64,000 nt of DNA, from assembly GCA_903875445.1 (NCBI GenBank), contig CAIQWD010000069.1:52271-116270 (forward strand), in the 5' to 3' direction. Of this stretch, positions 50,986 to 59,739 are shown in pieces; the stretch's first letter is position 1, and each line of letters begins with the position of its first letter. The stretch is from an uncultured delta proteobacterium (GTDB taxonomy: Bacteria > Desulfobacterota > Desulfobulbia > Desulfobulbales > Desulfocapsaceae). Under the pieces are notes generated by a model, which saw only the letters and a list, made by a program, of their open reading frames with translations, made no database searches and was not told the DNA's origin. Position numbers and translations under genes: made by a program.

Positions 50986-53952
50986 ATGTTGCTTGAGTCT
51001 CATGAGGTGTTGGCAGATTTTGATCCGCATTTTAAAATCTTCCATGATCTCATGCCGTTTAAGGTTCAGGAGATTCTTTTGGTCTCCAGCCTCTATGATG
51101 CCTTTATCATGGAAGAAGACGGCAGCCTGGCAACCCGACTGATCAATGAATACCATGGGTTGAATCTCAGCAAACCTCCAAAAATCACCCGCGCTTCTTC
51201 AACCGGAGAAGCCTTGCAGCTCCTTGACCGGAAAAAATTCGATCTGGTTATCACCATGCCCTATCTGGGAGGGATGGACGCCTTTGGACTCGGAGCGTTG
51301 ATAAAAAAAAACCACCCGCATCTGCCGGTCATCCTTGTCGCCCATAATATCCGCTCAACCTTTCCGGAAAAGGTGGACAGTGGCTTTATCGATAAAATTT
51401 TTCTCTGGTGTTGCGAGGCCGACCTCCTTTTGGCCATAATAAAAAATGTTGAGGACCACCGGAATGTCGATGGAGATACCAAAAAGGCCATGGTCAGGGT
51501 CATTATTTATGTTGAGGATTCGCCTTTATATCGCTCACTTTTCCTCCCTCTCATCTATGGTGAGGTAGTGCGGCAGACCCAGTCGGTGCTCGACGAAAGC
51601 CTCAACGAGCGGCACCGGATTCTCCGCATGCGGGCACGTCCGAGAATTCTTATGGCCACTAATTACGAGGAGGCCATGACCCTCTATCAGGCTTACAAAC
51701 CCTATGTCTTTGGGGTGATCTCCGATGCCAGGTTTCGTCGCAACGGGGTTTTCGATAATGAGGCGGGGATTAATTTTTTACGCTTCGTGCGTGGCGAGAT
51801 TACCGATTTGCCGCTTCTCATGGTGTCGACGGAAGATCGCAATCGCCAATTGGCTGAGCGGATCCCGGCGATTTTTCTCGACAAAAACTCGCCGCTGATC
51901 AGGGATGAGGTACACAGTTTTTTCCTCAACCACCTCGGGTTCGGAGATTTTATCTTCCGCATGCCAGGTGGCAGGGCTATCGGTTCTGCTGCAAACCTGC
52001 ATGAATTCGAACAACAGCTGAGGGTTATTCCGGAGGAATCGCTCAGGTATCACACGCTCAGAAATCACTTTTCCAACTGGGTCATGGCACGGGCGGAAGT
52101 CATCCTGGCGCGTCGTCTGCATAAGGATTATGTGCTGAATATGGAGAATCTCGCCAACATCCGAGAGGATTTGATCTATAAGGTGCGTTCGTTACGAAAA
52201 TTACGGCAACAGGGGGTGGTGGCAAAATTTTCGGCGGGCGACTATGACATCGATGTCATGGACTTTGTGAAGATCGGGAGCGGTTCGATGGGCGGCAAAG
52301 CGCGGGGGATAGCCTTCATGTGGGCCTGTCTGCAGGGAGCCTATCGCAAAGATTCGGTTTTGAGCACCCACACGGTAACCATCCCGAAGACCTGTGTTAT
52401 TACTGCCGATGGTTTCGATGCCTTTATCGAGGAGAATAATCTCAATCTCAATAAATCGATGTCCGATGACCAGGTCGCCGATGTTTTTCTCGATTCGGCC
52501 CTGCCCGCCTGGCTTCGTCAGGAGCTTCGGGCATTTCTGCAGAAATGTGATCAGCCGCTGTCCGTGCGGTCTTCCTCGCTGCTTGAAGATGGTCATTTTA
52601 AACCGTACGCCGGCCTGTATTCCACCTATTTTCTTGCTAACAATCCCCCCGATTTCAACGAACGGCTGGCGCAGCTCGAAAGCGCTATCAAGCTGGTTTA
52701 CGCCTCCACCTGGTTCGAGAGTCCCCTTGCCTTTTCCAGAATCTCCGGGCATGGCCGGGAGGATTCCATGGCCGTTATTGTCCAGCAGCTGGCGGGAGGG
52801 GCCTATGGCGGGTACTGGTATCCGGCGATCTCCGGAGTCGCCCAATCTCGCAATTATTACCCGGTTATGGAGATGCAGGCCGACGAAGGGATCGTCCATA
52901 TTGCTTTGGGGATAGGCAAGACGGTGGTTGACGGGGAGAAATCGTTGTGGTTTTCCCCGGCAAGAGCCCAAAAACTGGTACAGTTTGCAACCGTCGAGAA
53001 TATGCTGAAATCCAGCCAGCGGCAGTTTTATGCGTTGGACATGGAGCCCAAGGGCTGTTTTCATCGGCAGGTCTCGAATCTTACCCTGCGTAACATTCAG
53101 GATGCGGAGGAGGAGCTGCCGGTGACCATGCTGGCATCGACGTATCTCGCCGAGGAAGACAGGGTCAGGGATGCGCATCTGCCGGGGCCTAAGATCATGA
53201 CCTTTGCACCGATTCTCAAGTATTCCGGTTATCCGCTGCCCGAGATTCTCAGCGAATTGTTGAAGATCGGCAAGGCCGGAATGGGCGGCGATGTGGAGAT
53301 CGAATTTGCCGTTCACCTGGACCGTGAACTTGGCAAATCGATTTTCTATGTTTTGCAGATACGGCCGATGGTCACCGGTGGAGAAATGGTCGACGTGCAG
53401 ATCTCGGACCATGAGGTGCAACAGGCCATTTGTTTTGTCGGCAGTTCCCTTGGCCATGGTTCCTATTCCAATATTGCCGATATCATCTATGTCCGCCCGG
53501 ACACCTTCGATACCACCAAAACCAGGGAAATGGCAGGAGAAATTGGCGAGTTGAATCGCAGGCTACGGCGGGAAAAAAAACCGTTTCTGCTTATCGGCCC
53601 GGGCAGGTGGGGTTCGGCCGATCCCTTTCTCGGGATCCCGGTACAGTGGGCGGATATCGCAGGTGTGGCGGCAATTATCGAGGTTCGTAACGGCAGGATT
53701 AGGGCAGAGCCTTCCCAGGGGACGCATTTTTTTCAAAACATCACCTCTCTCGGCATACCCTATCTGACCTTGAATGAGGATGGCGGTAAGGTGGGGGGAC
53801 GGAGGGCGGATTTTCTCGACTGGAGTTGGCTTGCGCGTCAGCCTTTGAGAGAAGAAAAGAAATATGTCTGTCATGTGCATCTGGAGAAACCTTTCACCCT
53901 CAAATGCGATGGGATACACTCGGAAAGTGTGCTGGTATCTCCGGATAAGTGA
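50986..53952 (+). CDS. PEP-synthase/PPDK-like protein with two receiver-like N-terminal domains
   Basis: 988 aa. Residues ~25-150 and ~165-320 look like degenerate receiver domains (FDLVITMPYLGGMDAFG; VRVIIYVEDSPLYRSLF; VFGVISDARFRRNG). From ~420 a PPDK N-terminal (ATP-grasp) domain follows: KIGSGSMGGKARGIAFM, PLSVRSSSLLEDGHFKPYAGLY and VLQIRPMV. There is no clear phospho-His swivel or PEP-binding C-terminal domain, so it is not a full PEP synthase. Such proteins are annotated as PEP/pyruvate-binding proteins. A signalling or phosphotransfer role is inferred. Confidence 0.88.
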   Translation: MLLESHEVLADFDPHFKIFHDLMPFKVQEILLVSSLYDAFIMEEDGSLATRLINEYHGLNLSKPPKITRASSTGEALQLLDRKKFDLVITMPYLGGMDAFGLGALIKKNHPHLPVILVAHNIRSTFPEKVDSGFIDKIFLWCCEADLLLAIIKNVEDHRNVDGDTKKAMVRVIIYVEDSPLYRSLFLPLIYGEVVRQTQSVLDESLNERHRILRMRARPRILMATNYEEAMTLYQAYKPYVFGVISDARFRRNGVFDNEAGINFLRFVRGEITDLPLLMVSTEDRNRQLAERIPAIFLDKNSPLIRDEVHSFFLNHLGFGDFIFRMPGGRAIGSAANLHEFEQQLRVIPEESLRYHTLRNHFSNWVMARAEVILARRLHKDYVLNMENLANIREDLIYKVRSLRKLRQQGVVAKFSAGDYDIDVMDFVKIGSGSMGGKARGIAFMWACLQGAYRKDSVLSTHTVTIPKTCVITADGFDAFIEENNLNLNKSMSDDQVADVFLDSALPAWLRQELRAFLQKCDQPLSVRSSSLLEDGHFKPYAGLYSTYFLANNPPDFNERLAQLESAIKLVYASTWFESPLAFSRISGHGREDSMAVIVQQLAGGAYGGYWYPAISGVAQSRNYYPVMEMQADEGIVHIALGIGKTVVDGEKSLWFSPARAQKLVQFATVENMLKSSQRQFYALDMEPKGCFHRQVSNLTLRNIQDAEEELPVTMLASTYLAEEDRVRDAHLPGPKIMTFAPILKYSGYPLPEILSELLKIGKAGMGGDVEIEFAVHLDRELGKSIFYVLQIRPMVTGGEMVDVQISDHEVQQAICFVGSSLGHGSYSNIADIIYVRPDTFDTTKTREMAGEIGELNRRLRREKKPFLLIGPGRWGSADPFLGIPVQWADIAGVAAIIEVRNGRIRAEPSQGTHFFQNITSLGIPYLTLNEDGGKVGGRRADFLDWSWLARQPLREEKKYVCHVHLEKPFTLKCDGIHSESVLVSPDK

Positions 53953-53972
53953 TTTTTCAGAAACGGTTTATT

Positions 53973-54746
53973 ATGAATTCGCAACCAAAAAAAATGGTCA
54001 GCACGATGGCTTGCAATTACGATGAGTGGTGCAGGAATGAATTCACCTCCCTGCATTCTCGGGTAGGGCATCTTTTTATCGATATCGACATAGGGTGCCC
54101 CTACGGTTTGCCCTATGTTTCAACCTTTCATCAGGCGACATTTGCCCCTCTCAGTGAGCGGGCCATGGAGTTGTTTCTGGCCGCCGGTTATCGGCGAAAC
54201 GGTAATTGTCTCTACAATATGGCGTGCCGCAATTGTTCAGCGTGCATCCCCATACGTCTGCATCCAGTCGAATTTTCAGTAAATCGCAACCAGAAAAGGG
54301 CGCTGACGAAAAACTGCGATGTCCAGAAAGTTCTTGTGTCTTTGCAGCCAACCAGGGAAGACTATGCGCTCTGTGAAAAGTTTCTCCAGAGCCGATATCC
54401 CAGAGAAAATAATACTGCCACCGGATATTATCGGGACTTTTTTTTAAATACCATCGTCAACAGCGCCCAACTGCAGTACCGGGTGGGCGAGCGATTGATC
54501 GGCGCCGCCATCATCGATATCGGCTACAATTGGCTGAATGCCGTCTATTTCTATTTTGATCCCGAGGAGGGGAGGCGCAGTCTTGGAACCTACAACATAC
54601 TCTGCCTCATCGATTTGTGCCGCGAATGGGAAATCGAATTCCTCTACCTCGGGTATTTTATCCATTCCGTTCCGGCAATGAGCTATAAAGGCAACTTCCA
54701 TCCGCACTATTTGCTGCGTGGGAATAAATGGTTGCAGCACAAATAA
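53973..54746 (+). CDS. Aspartate/glutamate leucyltransferase (Bpt/Ate-like)
   Basis: 257 aa from the ATG at 53973; an in-frame GTG at 53949 is possible. The N-terminal Cys-rich block CPYGLPYVSTFHQATFAPL... AGYRRNGNCLYNMACRNCSACIPIRL is the hallmark of arginyl/leucyl-tRNA-protein transferases. The GNAT-like C-terminal half has VGERLIGAAIIDIG and YFYFDPEEGRRSLGTYNIL. It adds Leu (or Arg) to acidic N-termini, marking proteins for ClpAP/ClpS. No ribosome-binding site is evident; translation may be coupled to the upstream gene 20 bases away. Confidence 0.9.
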   Translation: MNSQPKKMVSTMACNYDEWCRNEFTSLHSRVGHLFIDIDIGCPYGLPYVSTFHQATFAPLSERAMELFLAAGYRRNGNCLYNMACRNCSACIPIRLHPVEFSVNRNQKRALTKNCDVQKVLVSLQPTREDYALCEKFLQSRYPRENNTATGYYRDFFLNTIVNSAQLQYRVGERLIGAAIIDIGYNWLNAVYFYFDPEEGRRSLGTYNILCLIDLCREWEIEFLYLGYFIHSVPAMSYKGNFHPHYLLRGNKWLQHK

Positions 54747-54762
54747 TTGAAAAGTTTGCGAT

Positions 54763-55803
54763 ATGATAGAAAATATGAAGAATCGAGCCGCAGGTTCAGC
54801 GGGGTGCTGGCTACCGCAACCTGATGGAACCCTGGAGTGTATCCTCTGTGCCCACGGCTGTCGTTTGCGCGATGGCCAGCGGGGGCTGTGTGGTGTACGG
54901 GTGCGGCGGGACGATGCGATCGACAGTCTGGTTTACGGCAGAGTTGTTGCAGAACATGTCGACCCGATAGAAAAAAAACCTCTCTTCCATGTTTTACCGG
55001 GAAGCCTTTCTTACTCCATTGCTACCTATGGCTGTAATTTTCGCTGCTTGCATTGTCAGAATGCCTCTATCTCCCAGGTGTCGCGAGATATGGCTGTTGA
55101 GGTATCGGGTATTTTCAGAAAGCCTGAAGAGATAATTCGCGCAGCACTTGCCGGAGGCTGTCGATCCGTCAGTTACACCTATGTGGAGCCGACGATTTTT
55201 TTTGAATATGCCTATGATTGTTGCGTGGCCGCCATTAACAACGGGTTGAAAAATATCTTTGTCAGCAATGGCTATATGACCAAAGAGGTTGTGGCCAAAC
55301 TTGCCCAGGTGTTGACCGCAATCAATATAGATCTTAAATCCTTCAGCGATGCGTTTTATAAAAAAATCTGCGGTGCAAGGGTGCAGCCCGTACTTGACAA
55401 TATTGCTCGCTGTAGGGAAGCAGGAATTTGGGTGGAAGTGACGACCCTTCTCATCCCGGGGATGAATGACGACGACCAAGAACTGGCGCAGATTGCTTCT
55501 TTTCTGGCCGGAATCGACAGATCGATTCCCTGGCATGTATCCGGGTACCATCCCGCCTACCGGATGACGGGGCCTCCCCCCACCCCGGAAGCGACCCTCC
55601 GAAGGGCCAGACAGATAGGGCTTGATCAGGGCTTACATTACGTTTATGCCGGCAACCGCCCCGGTTCAGGCGGTGAAGACACTTCCTGCCCGAATTGCGG
55701 TTTTCTTCTTATCGAGCGGCAAGGCTTCCGGGTGACGGTCAATCGGCTAAAGGCAGGCGCTTGTTCGGCTTGCAACCAACATCTTACTGGTATCTGGCTG
55801 TGA
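54763..55803 (+). CDS. amrS: AmmeMemoRadiSam system radical SAM enzyme
   Basis: 346 aa. An N-terminal C-I-L-C-A-H-G-C segment is followed by GLCGVRVRRDD, then IATYGCNFRCLHCQN (the CX3CX2C site) near residue 96. The C-terminal Cys pairs (CPNCGF, CSACNQ) form an auxiliary zinc/Fe-S site. This architecture is the AmrS type, related to pyruvate-formate-lyase activases. The AMMECR1 and Memo partners that define the system are not in the window. The substrate is unknown. Confidence 0.88.
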   Translation: MIENMKNRAAGSAGCWLPQPDGTLECILCAHGCRLRDGQRGLCGVRVRRDDAIDSLVYGRVVAEHVDPIEKKPLFHVLPGSLSYSIATYGCNFRCLHCQNASISQVSRDMAVEVSGIFRKPEEIIRAALAGGCRSVSYTYVEPTIFFEYAYDCCVAAINNGLKNIFVSNGYMTKEVVAKLAQVLTAINIDLKSFSDAFYKKICGARVQPVLDNIARCREAGIWVEVTTLLIPGMNDDDQELAQIASFLAGIDRSIPWHVSGYHPAYRMTGPPPTPEATLRRARQIGLDQGLHYVYAGNRPGSGGEDTSCPNCGFLLIERQGFRVTVNRLKAGACSACNQHLTGIWL

Positions 55804-55809
55804 TTATTT

Positions 55810-56670
55810 TCACTTTGTCCCCATTTTTTTACCAAACAGGGTTCGACTCACCAAGGTGAGCAGGATGGCCAAGAGAGCTGCCGCAAGACCCAGCAGGACG
55901 TTGAAAAATGGCGGTGCTGCCAGGGCTATGCGGATTATCAAGGTTGAGAGGGCAAATCCCGAGTTGCGGAAAATGGCATAAAAGGACGGCTGAAAACATT
56001 GGGAGATCAACACGACAAGGATATCCGTCAAAATCAGGAGGGTATAAAATTCGTGGAAAAACTCACTGGTTGCAGTGCCGGTCACAGTTCCGATGGCACT
56101 GCGAATTCCCATGATTGCAAAGATACCAAGGAGAATCAGGGCAATCCCTTTTTTGGCGGCAACAAAGCCGTAGAGATCGCCCGGGCGCATTTTCTCGTCT
56201 GAAGTCCGGGCCTGAATCAGATAATAATATCCCAGAAGGGCAAAAATCAGCAGTGCCCCGAAGCCGTCGGAGAGGATGTGTAAGATCGCCTGTTGATTGC
56301 CGGCAAAAGTTATCGGTTCCGGGAAATAGGACAGCTCTTTAAAGGCATTACGCAGCAGTATAAGTGAGAGGATTTCGAATTGTTTGCCGACGGATCGGCT
56401 GAAAGAACAGGGGATGGTAAAGATCAGGCTGATAACTTCGAGGATAAGAACGACTGTAAAGGCCCCCTGAACGGCAAAGAAATGGTTTCTCGGCACCGTG
56501 GAGGACAGCGAGGCGGGAAGCAGATTGCGACGATTCAGTTCAATGCAGACCAGGCTCATCAAAAAAAAGAGCACAAGAGTGATGGAGATTTTCTTGTGCA
56601 TATTTTCATGTTCCCAGAGGTGGTGCAAGGGATCGAAAACGTATGTGATTTTTTCGTAAAGAGGAGTCAT
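55810..56670 (-). CDS. Multi-pass membrane protein of unknown function
   Basis: 286 aa with about seven hydrophobic helices, the first after a possible internal start at 56601 (MHKKISITLVLFF). The third and fourth loops are charged. No transporter or enzyme motif was recognised. The topology and a polar FPEPITFAGNQQ loop suggest an integral inner-membrane protein. It converges on amrS with a 6-base gap and is not linked to an operon. Confidence 0.7.
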   Translation of the reverse strand: MTPLYEKITYVFDPLHHLWEHENMHKKISITLVLFFLMSLVCIELNRRNLLPASLSSTVPRNHFFAVQGAFTVVLILEVISLIFTIPCSFSRSVGKQFEILSLILLRNAFKELSYFPEPITFAGNQQAILHILSDGFGALLIFALLGYYYLIQARTSDEKMRPGDLYGFVAAKKGIALILLGIFAIMGIRSAIGTVTGTATSEFFHEFYTLLILTDILVVLISQCFQPSFYAIFRNSGFALSTLIIRIALAAPPFFNVLLGLAAALLAILLTLVSRTLFGKKMGTK

Positions 56671-56855
56671 TTCTTAGTGAATTACGTCTTGAAAGCGGAT
56701 GGTAAAAAGCGACTGCATCACAAACAGGCTACATTGCCCGGTTTGTGTACCACACTTTGTTGACGATGGCAATTTTCCCGATGTTTTTTTAGTCGGAGAG
56801 AGGGAATGATGCAGCCGACTTCAAGCCAAGTCGGCAGCATAGGACCTAAAAATCG

Positions 56856-57197
56856 TCAGAGTTGAATTTCTCCCCAAACCTCATCTTTTCCCGGTTCAAA
56901 ATTCATAACAAACTCGGTCCATCCGATAGGCGCATGGACAATCTCGATGCCGACACTTTTGCCGATCGGTTGTCGAACTGCCCATCTTGGTCTGGCCTTC
57001 ACCTTGAAGTTCTGGCCCTTGCCGGAAATAACGATTGAAAGTTGTTTGGCATTGTCATCGAGTCGCTTGGGCACGTTGTCAACTTTCATGCCGAATAGGG
57101 AGAGATCCCTGATCGTACCGCCGAAGAAGCCCGAACCATCGGAAATATCAACACTTAAATTGGCAACTTCCATCCGTTGATGTTGTCGTTTTTCCAT
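56856..57197 (-). CDS. PilZ-domain protein
   Basis: 113 aa from the ATG at 57197 (AAGGA upstream). Begins MEKRQHQRMEVANLSVDI, containing the RxxxR (RQHQR) c-di-GMP-binding motif, and continues with IRDLSLFGMKV, the DxSxxG-like second motif. WAVRQPIGKSVGIEIVH is a typical PilZ strand. It is a stand-alone PilZ domain, so probably an adaptor reading c-di-GMP. Confidence 0.85.
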   Translation of the reverse strand: MEKRQHQRMEVANLSVDISDGSGFFGGTIRDLSLFGMKVDNVPKRLDDNAKQLSIVISGKGQNFKVKARPRWAVRQPIGKSVGIEIVHAPIGWTEFVMNFEPGKDEVWGEIQL

Positions 57198-57381
57198 TTC
57201 TTGTATTTCCTTGTGGTTGAACTGAAGTTTAATCACCGTAAATGGATGCCGGAATCATCGACAATTCTTTTTATGCTGCAAATGAAAACGTAGCTCTTTT
57301 TCAGGAAAAAACAAGGGTAGTTGTGCAATTATTTTTAGTCAGGCCTGAGGTTCGGCTAAACGCCGGGAAATCACTGGTTTT

Positions 57382-58707
57382 TTATCCCGCATCGTTGTCT
57401 TTCGATTGACGATCTTTGAGATACTTCCACCAATCAAGTCTCTTTTTAACCTCTTTTTCGAAGCCGAATGGCGAGGGGATGTAGTAGGATTTTTCCTGAA
57501 GACTGTCGGGAAAATACTTTTGGTAGCTGTAATGATTGTCAAAATCATGGGAATAGCGATAGCCTTTCTGATAACCAAGCTCTTTCATCAGTTTTGTCGG
57601 GGCGTTGCGAATGGCCAGGGGAGCCTTGAGGTGGCTCGTTTTCGCCGCGTCGTCCTTGGCGGCGAGATAGGCAGTTTCCAGAGAGTTGCTTTTTGGAGCG
57701 GTGGCAAGATATACCGTAGCCTGGCAGAGAGCGACAGACGCCTCGGGCATGCCGAGAAAATGGACCGCCTCTTTCACTGCCACAGCCTGAACGAGTGCTT
57801 GGGGATCGGCGAGACCGATGTCCTCCGAGGCGATCCGCACGAGTCTTCTGACGAGGTAAAGAGGGTCTTCTCCCCCCTCCAGCATTCTCGCGAGCCAATA
57901 CAATGCCGCCTGGGGATCGCTGCCGCGAATGGATTTCTGTAGAGCTGAGATAAGATTGTAGTGTTCTTCTCCCCCCTTGTCATAAAAAAAGGAACGGGTA
58001 GTGGTCGCTTTTTTTAATACTTCCATGGAGATGGTATCTCCCGCTTCGGCATTTCGACAGACCATTTCTAAATCGTTCAACGCTTTTCTGGCATCACCAC
58101 CGGCGTTTTCTGCAAGATTTTGCAGGACGTGATTGTCAAAGGTCAGGTGCTTTGGGACCATTGATACAGCGCGGACAAGGACTTCATGGAGATGCAGTGC
58201 AGACAATGGCTCAAGGACAAATACATGGCATCTTGAAAGCAGAGCCGGAATAACCTCAAATGAAGGGTTTTCGGTGGTTGCGCCGATCAATATCACCGCT
58301 CCCGATTCGACGTATGGGAGAAAGGCGTCCTGCTGAGATTTGTTGAAGCGGTGGATTTCGTCGATGAAAACGATAGTTCTGCGATTTTCGGTACAATGGG
58401 TGTGCGCCGCTCGCTCCATGAGGACTTTGACTTCAGTGATTTTACTGTGCACGGCACTGCAGGAACGGAAGGTGTGTCTGGTTTGTTTGGCAATGAGCCT
58501 GGCAATGGTTGTTTTGCCGGTGCCGGGCGGTCCCCAGAGGATAAAAGAGCCGTATTCGTCTTTTTCCAGCATCAGGCGAAGCCAGGAGCCGGGAACAAGG
58601 AGTTGCTCCTGGCCCATAAGATCCTGAAGCTTTGTCGGTCGAGCTCTTTCCGCGAGAGGCACTTCCGGAGGATGACCGGATTCCTCAAATATTGATACTT
58701 GTTTCAT
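57382..58707 (-). CDS. rarA: Replication-associated recombination protein RarA
   Basis: 441 aa from the ATG at 58707; an upstream in-frame start adds 22 unsupported residues. The AAA+ core has WGPPGTGKTTIARLIAK (Walker A), RRTIVFIDEIHRFNKSQQDA (Walker B) and LIGATTENPSF (sensor). The C-terminal half carries the RarA/MgsA clamp-loader-like tetramer domain, with YDKGGEEHYNLISALQKSIRGSDP. RarA (MgsA) works at stalled replication forks. Monocistronic. Confidence 0.95.
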   Translation of the reverse strand: MKQVSIFEESGHPPEVPLAERARPTKLQDLMGQEQLLVPGSWLRLMLEKDEYGSFILWGPPGTGKTTIARLIAKQTRHTFRSCSAVHSKITEVKVLMERAAHTHCTENRRTIVFIDEIHRFNKSQQDAFLPYVESGAVILIGATTENPSFEVIPALLSRCHVFVLEPLSALHLHEVLVRAVSMVPKHLTFDNHVLQNLAENAGGDARKALNDLEMVCRNAEAGDTISMEVLKKATTTRSFFYDKGGEEHYNLISALQKSIRGSDPQAALYWLARMLEGGEDPLYLVRRLVRIASEDIGLADPQALVQAVAVKEAVHFLGMPEASVALCQATVYLATAPKSNSLETAYLAAKDDAAKTSHLKAPLAIRNAPTKLMKELGYQKGYRYSHDFDNHYSYQKYFPDSLQEKSYYIPSPFGFEKEVKKRLDWWKYLKDRQSKDNDAG

Positions 58708-58797
58708 GAATGGTCGAATATCACAAAAAATAGATAAAAGTGATTGTGTTGTAGTGCATTTGCAAGATACCATGCAATGGGAAATAGGGAGTAGTAT

Positions 58798-59055
58798 TTA
58801 ATTTGCAAAAAAAATAACGAGCAGGCAACAAAGCGAAATAATTATGATTATGCAAAATCTACTGGAAGGTATGAGGAAAGAAAAATGCATTGCAGCACCC
58901 TGAATGTGATGATCGTTGGTATTTTTGTAAGAACCTGGTGGTAAAATATCATTCATTGAACCGGATATCGATATGGCAGCACCCGGGGATTGCTTGGAAA
59001 CAGTTAGAAACGATAGCAATACTACAAAGTATAGGAGCCAACCACGGATTGCCAA
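58798..59055 (-). CDS. Weak ORF with two hydrophobic ends (85 aa), doubtful
   Basis: Starts from TTG at 59055 with no ribosome-binding site. The N-terminal WLLYFVVLLSFLTVS looks like a signal segment and the end is a hydrophobic run (IIIIISLCCLLVIF). Codon use does not help. A plus-strand frame 58890-59159 overlaps it and is equally unconvincing. The AT-rich gap 58708-59280 may simply hold decayed sequence and promoters. Confidence 0.2.
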   Translation of the reverse strand: MAIRGWLLYFVVLLSFLTVSKQSPGAAISISGSMNDILPPGSYKNTNDHHIQGAAMHFSFLIPSSRFCIIIIISLCCLLVIFFAN

Positions 59056-59280
59056 CAGATCTGGAAAAAGATTCTTTTGATGTGGATGGAGATTTTTTTA
59101 AATCTCGAAAGAAAGTGGTTAAGCATTTCCCGGACAGAACCCAATTGTACAGCCATTAACAATACGAAATATTAGAAGAAAATATGAATATTCCGCAACA
59201 AATATTTTTTGTTCCTTATCTTGCTGTGGGAGGCATTTTGAATTATAATTGTTTTATCATTTTTAGTAGAGATACTGAAG

Positions 59281-59693
59281 GTGACCTTCCCTTCTCACAG
59301 AAAAAAATACTTAAATAATGGTATGCTGATGAATTCTTGTCAAAGAGGGCAAAAAGCATTCAATCCAGGCGGTTTGCTAAGTATTGCGTTTCTGATCCTC
59401 TTGTACCCTTCATTAGCCTCATCCATCAAAGGGGGCTGCGGTTATCAGGAATACGACAGTAGGTAATGTTAATACTTAGAGGAGGGAGCAGTTATTTCAC
59501 CTCTTGGCGGTTGTTCGGACGCAAATCCGCGACTGTCAATATAAGCAATCTCAACACTGGCGGTGCTTATATTTATTCGGAAACAGGAGTCAGTATTAAT
59601 GATGGAGCAATGCCGGCAAGTTTTGGCCAAAATCTCAACATTGCAACAGGAGGGAACGCTTCAAACAAGGACTCTGTTATAATGAAGAAATGA
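59281..59693 (+). pseudogene. Broken curlin-like secreted gene upstream of repeat protein
   Basis: From GTG at 59281 a frame gives a signal-peptide-like start (GGLLSIAFLILLYPSLASS) and ends at 59466. A second frame in the same stretch reads GAAVIRNTTVGNVNT before a stop. A third, from 59466 to 59693, carries SATVNISNLNTGG and FGQNLNIATGGNASNKDSV. The N-I-A-T-G-G-N-A-S-N run resembles the N-I-A-I-G-x-x-N-x-A core of the next gene. This looks like one short secreted subunit gene cut by two frameshifts. Two separate small genes remain possible. Confidence 0.4.
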
Positions 59694-59739
59694 TTTTTTG
59701 AGCAACACACCAAACAAAACATCAAAAGAGGGCAAAGTT

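Noticed and set aside
52201..53457. 418-aa minus-strand ORF inside the PEP-synthase-like gene
   Set aside because: Antisense shadow; the plus-strand frame has clear PPDK motifs.
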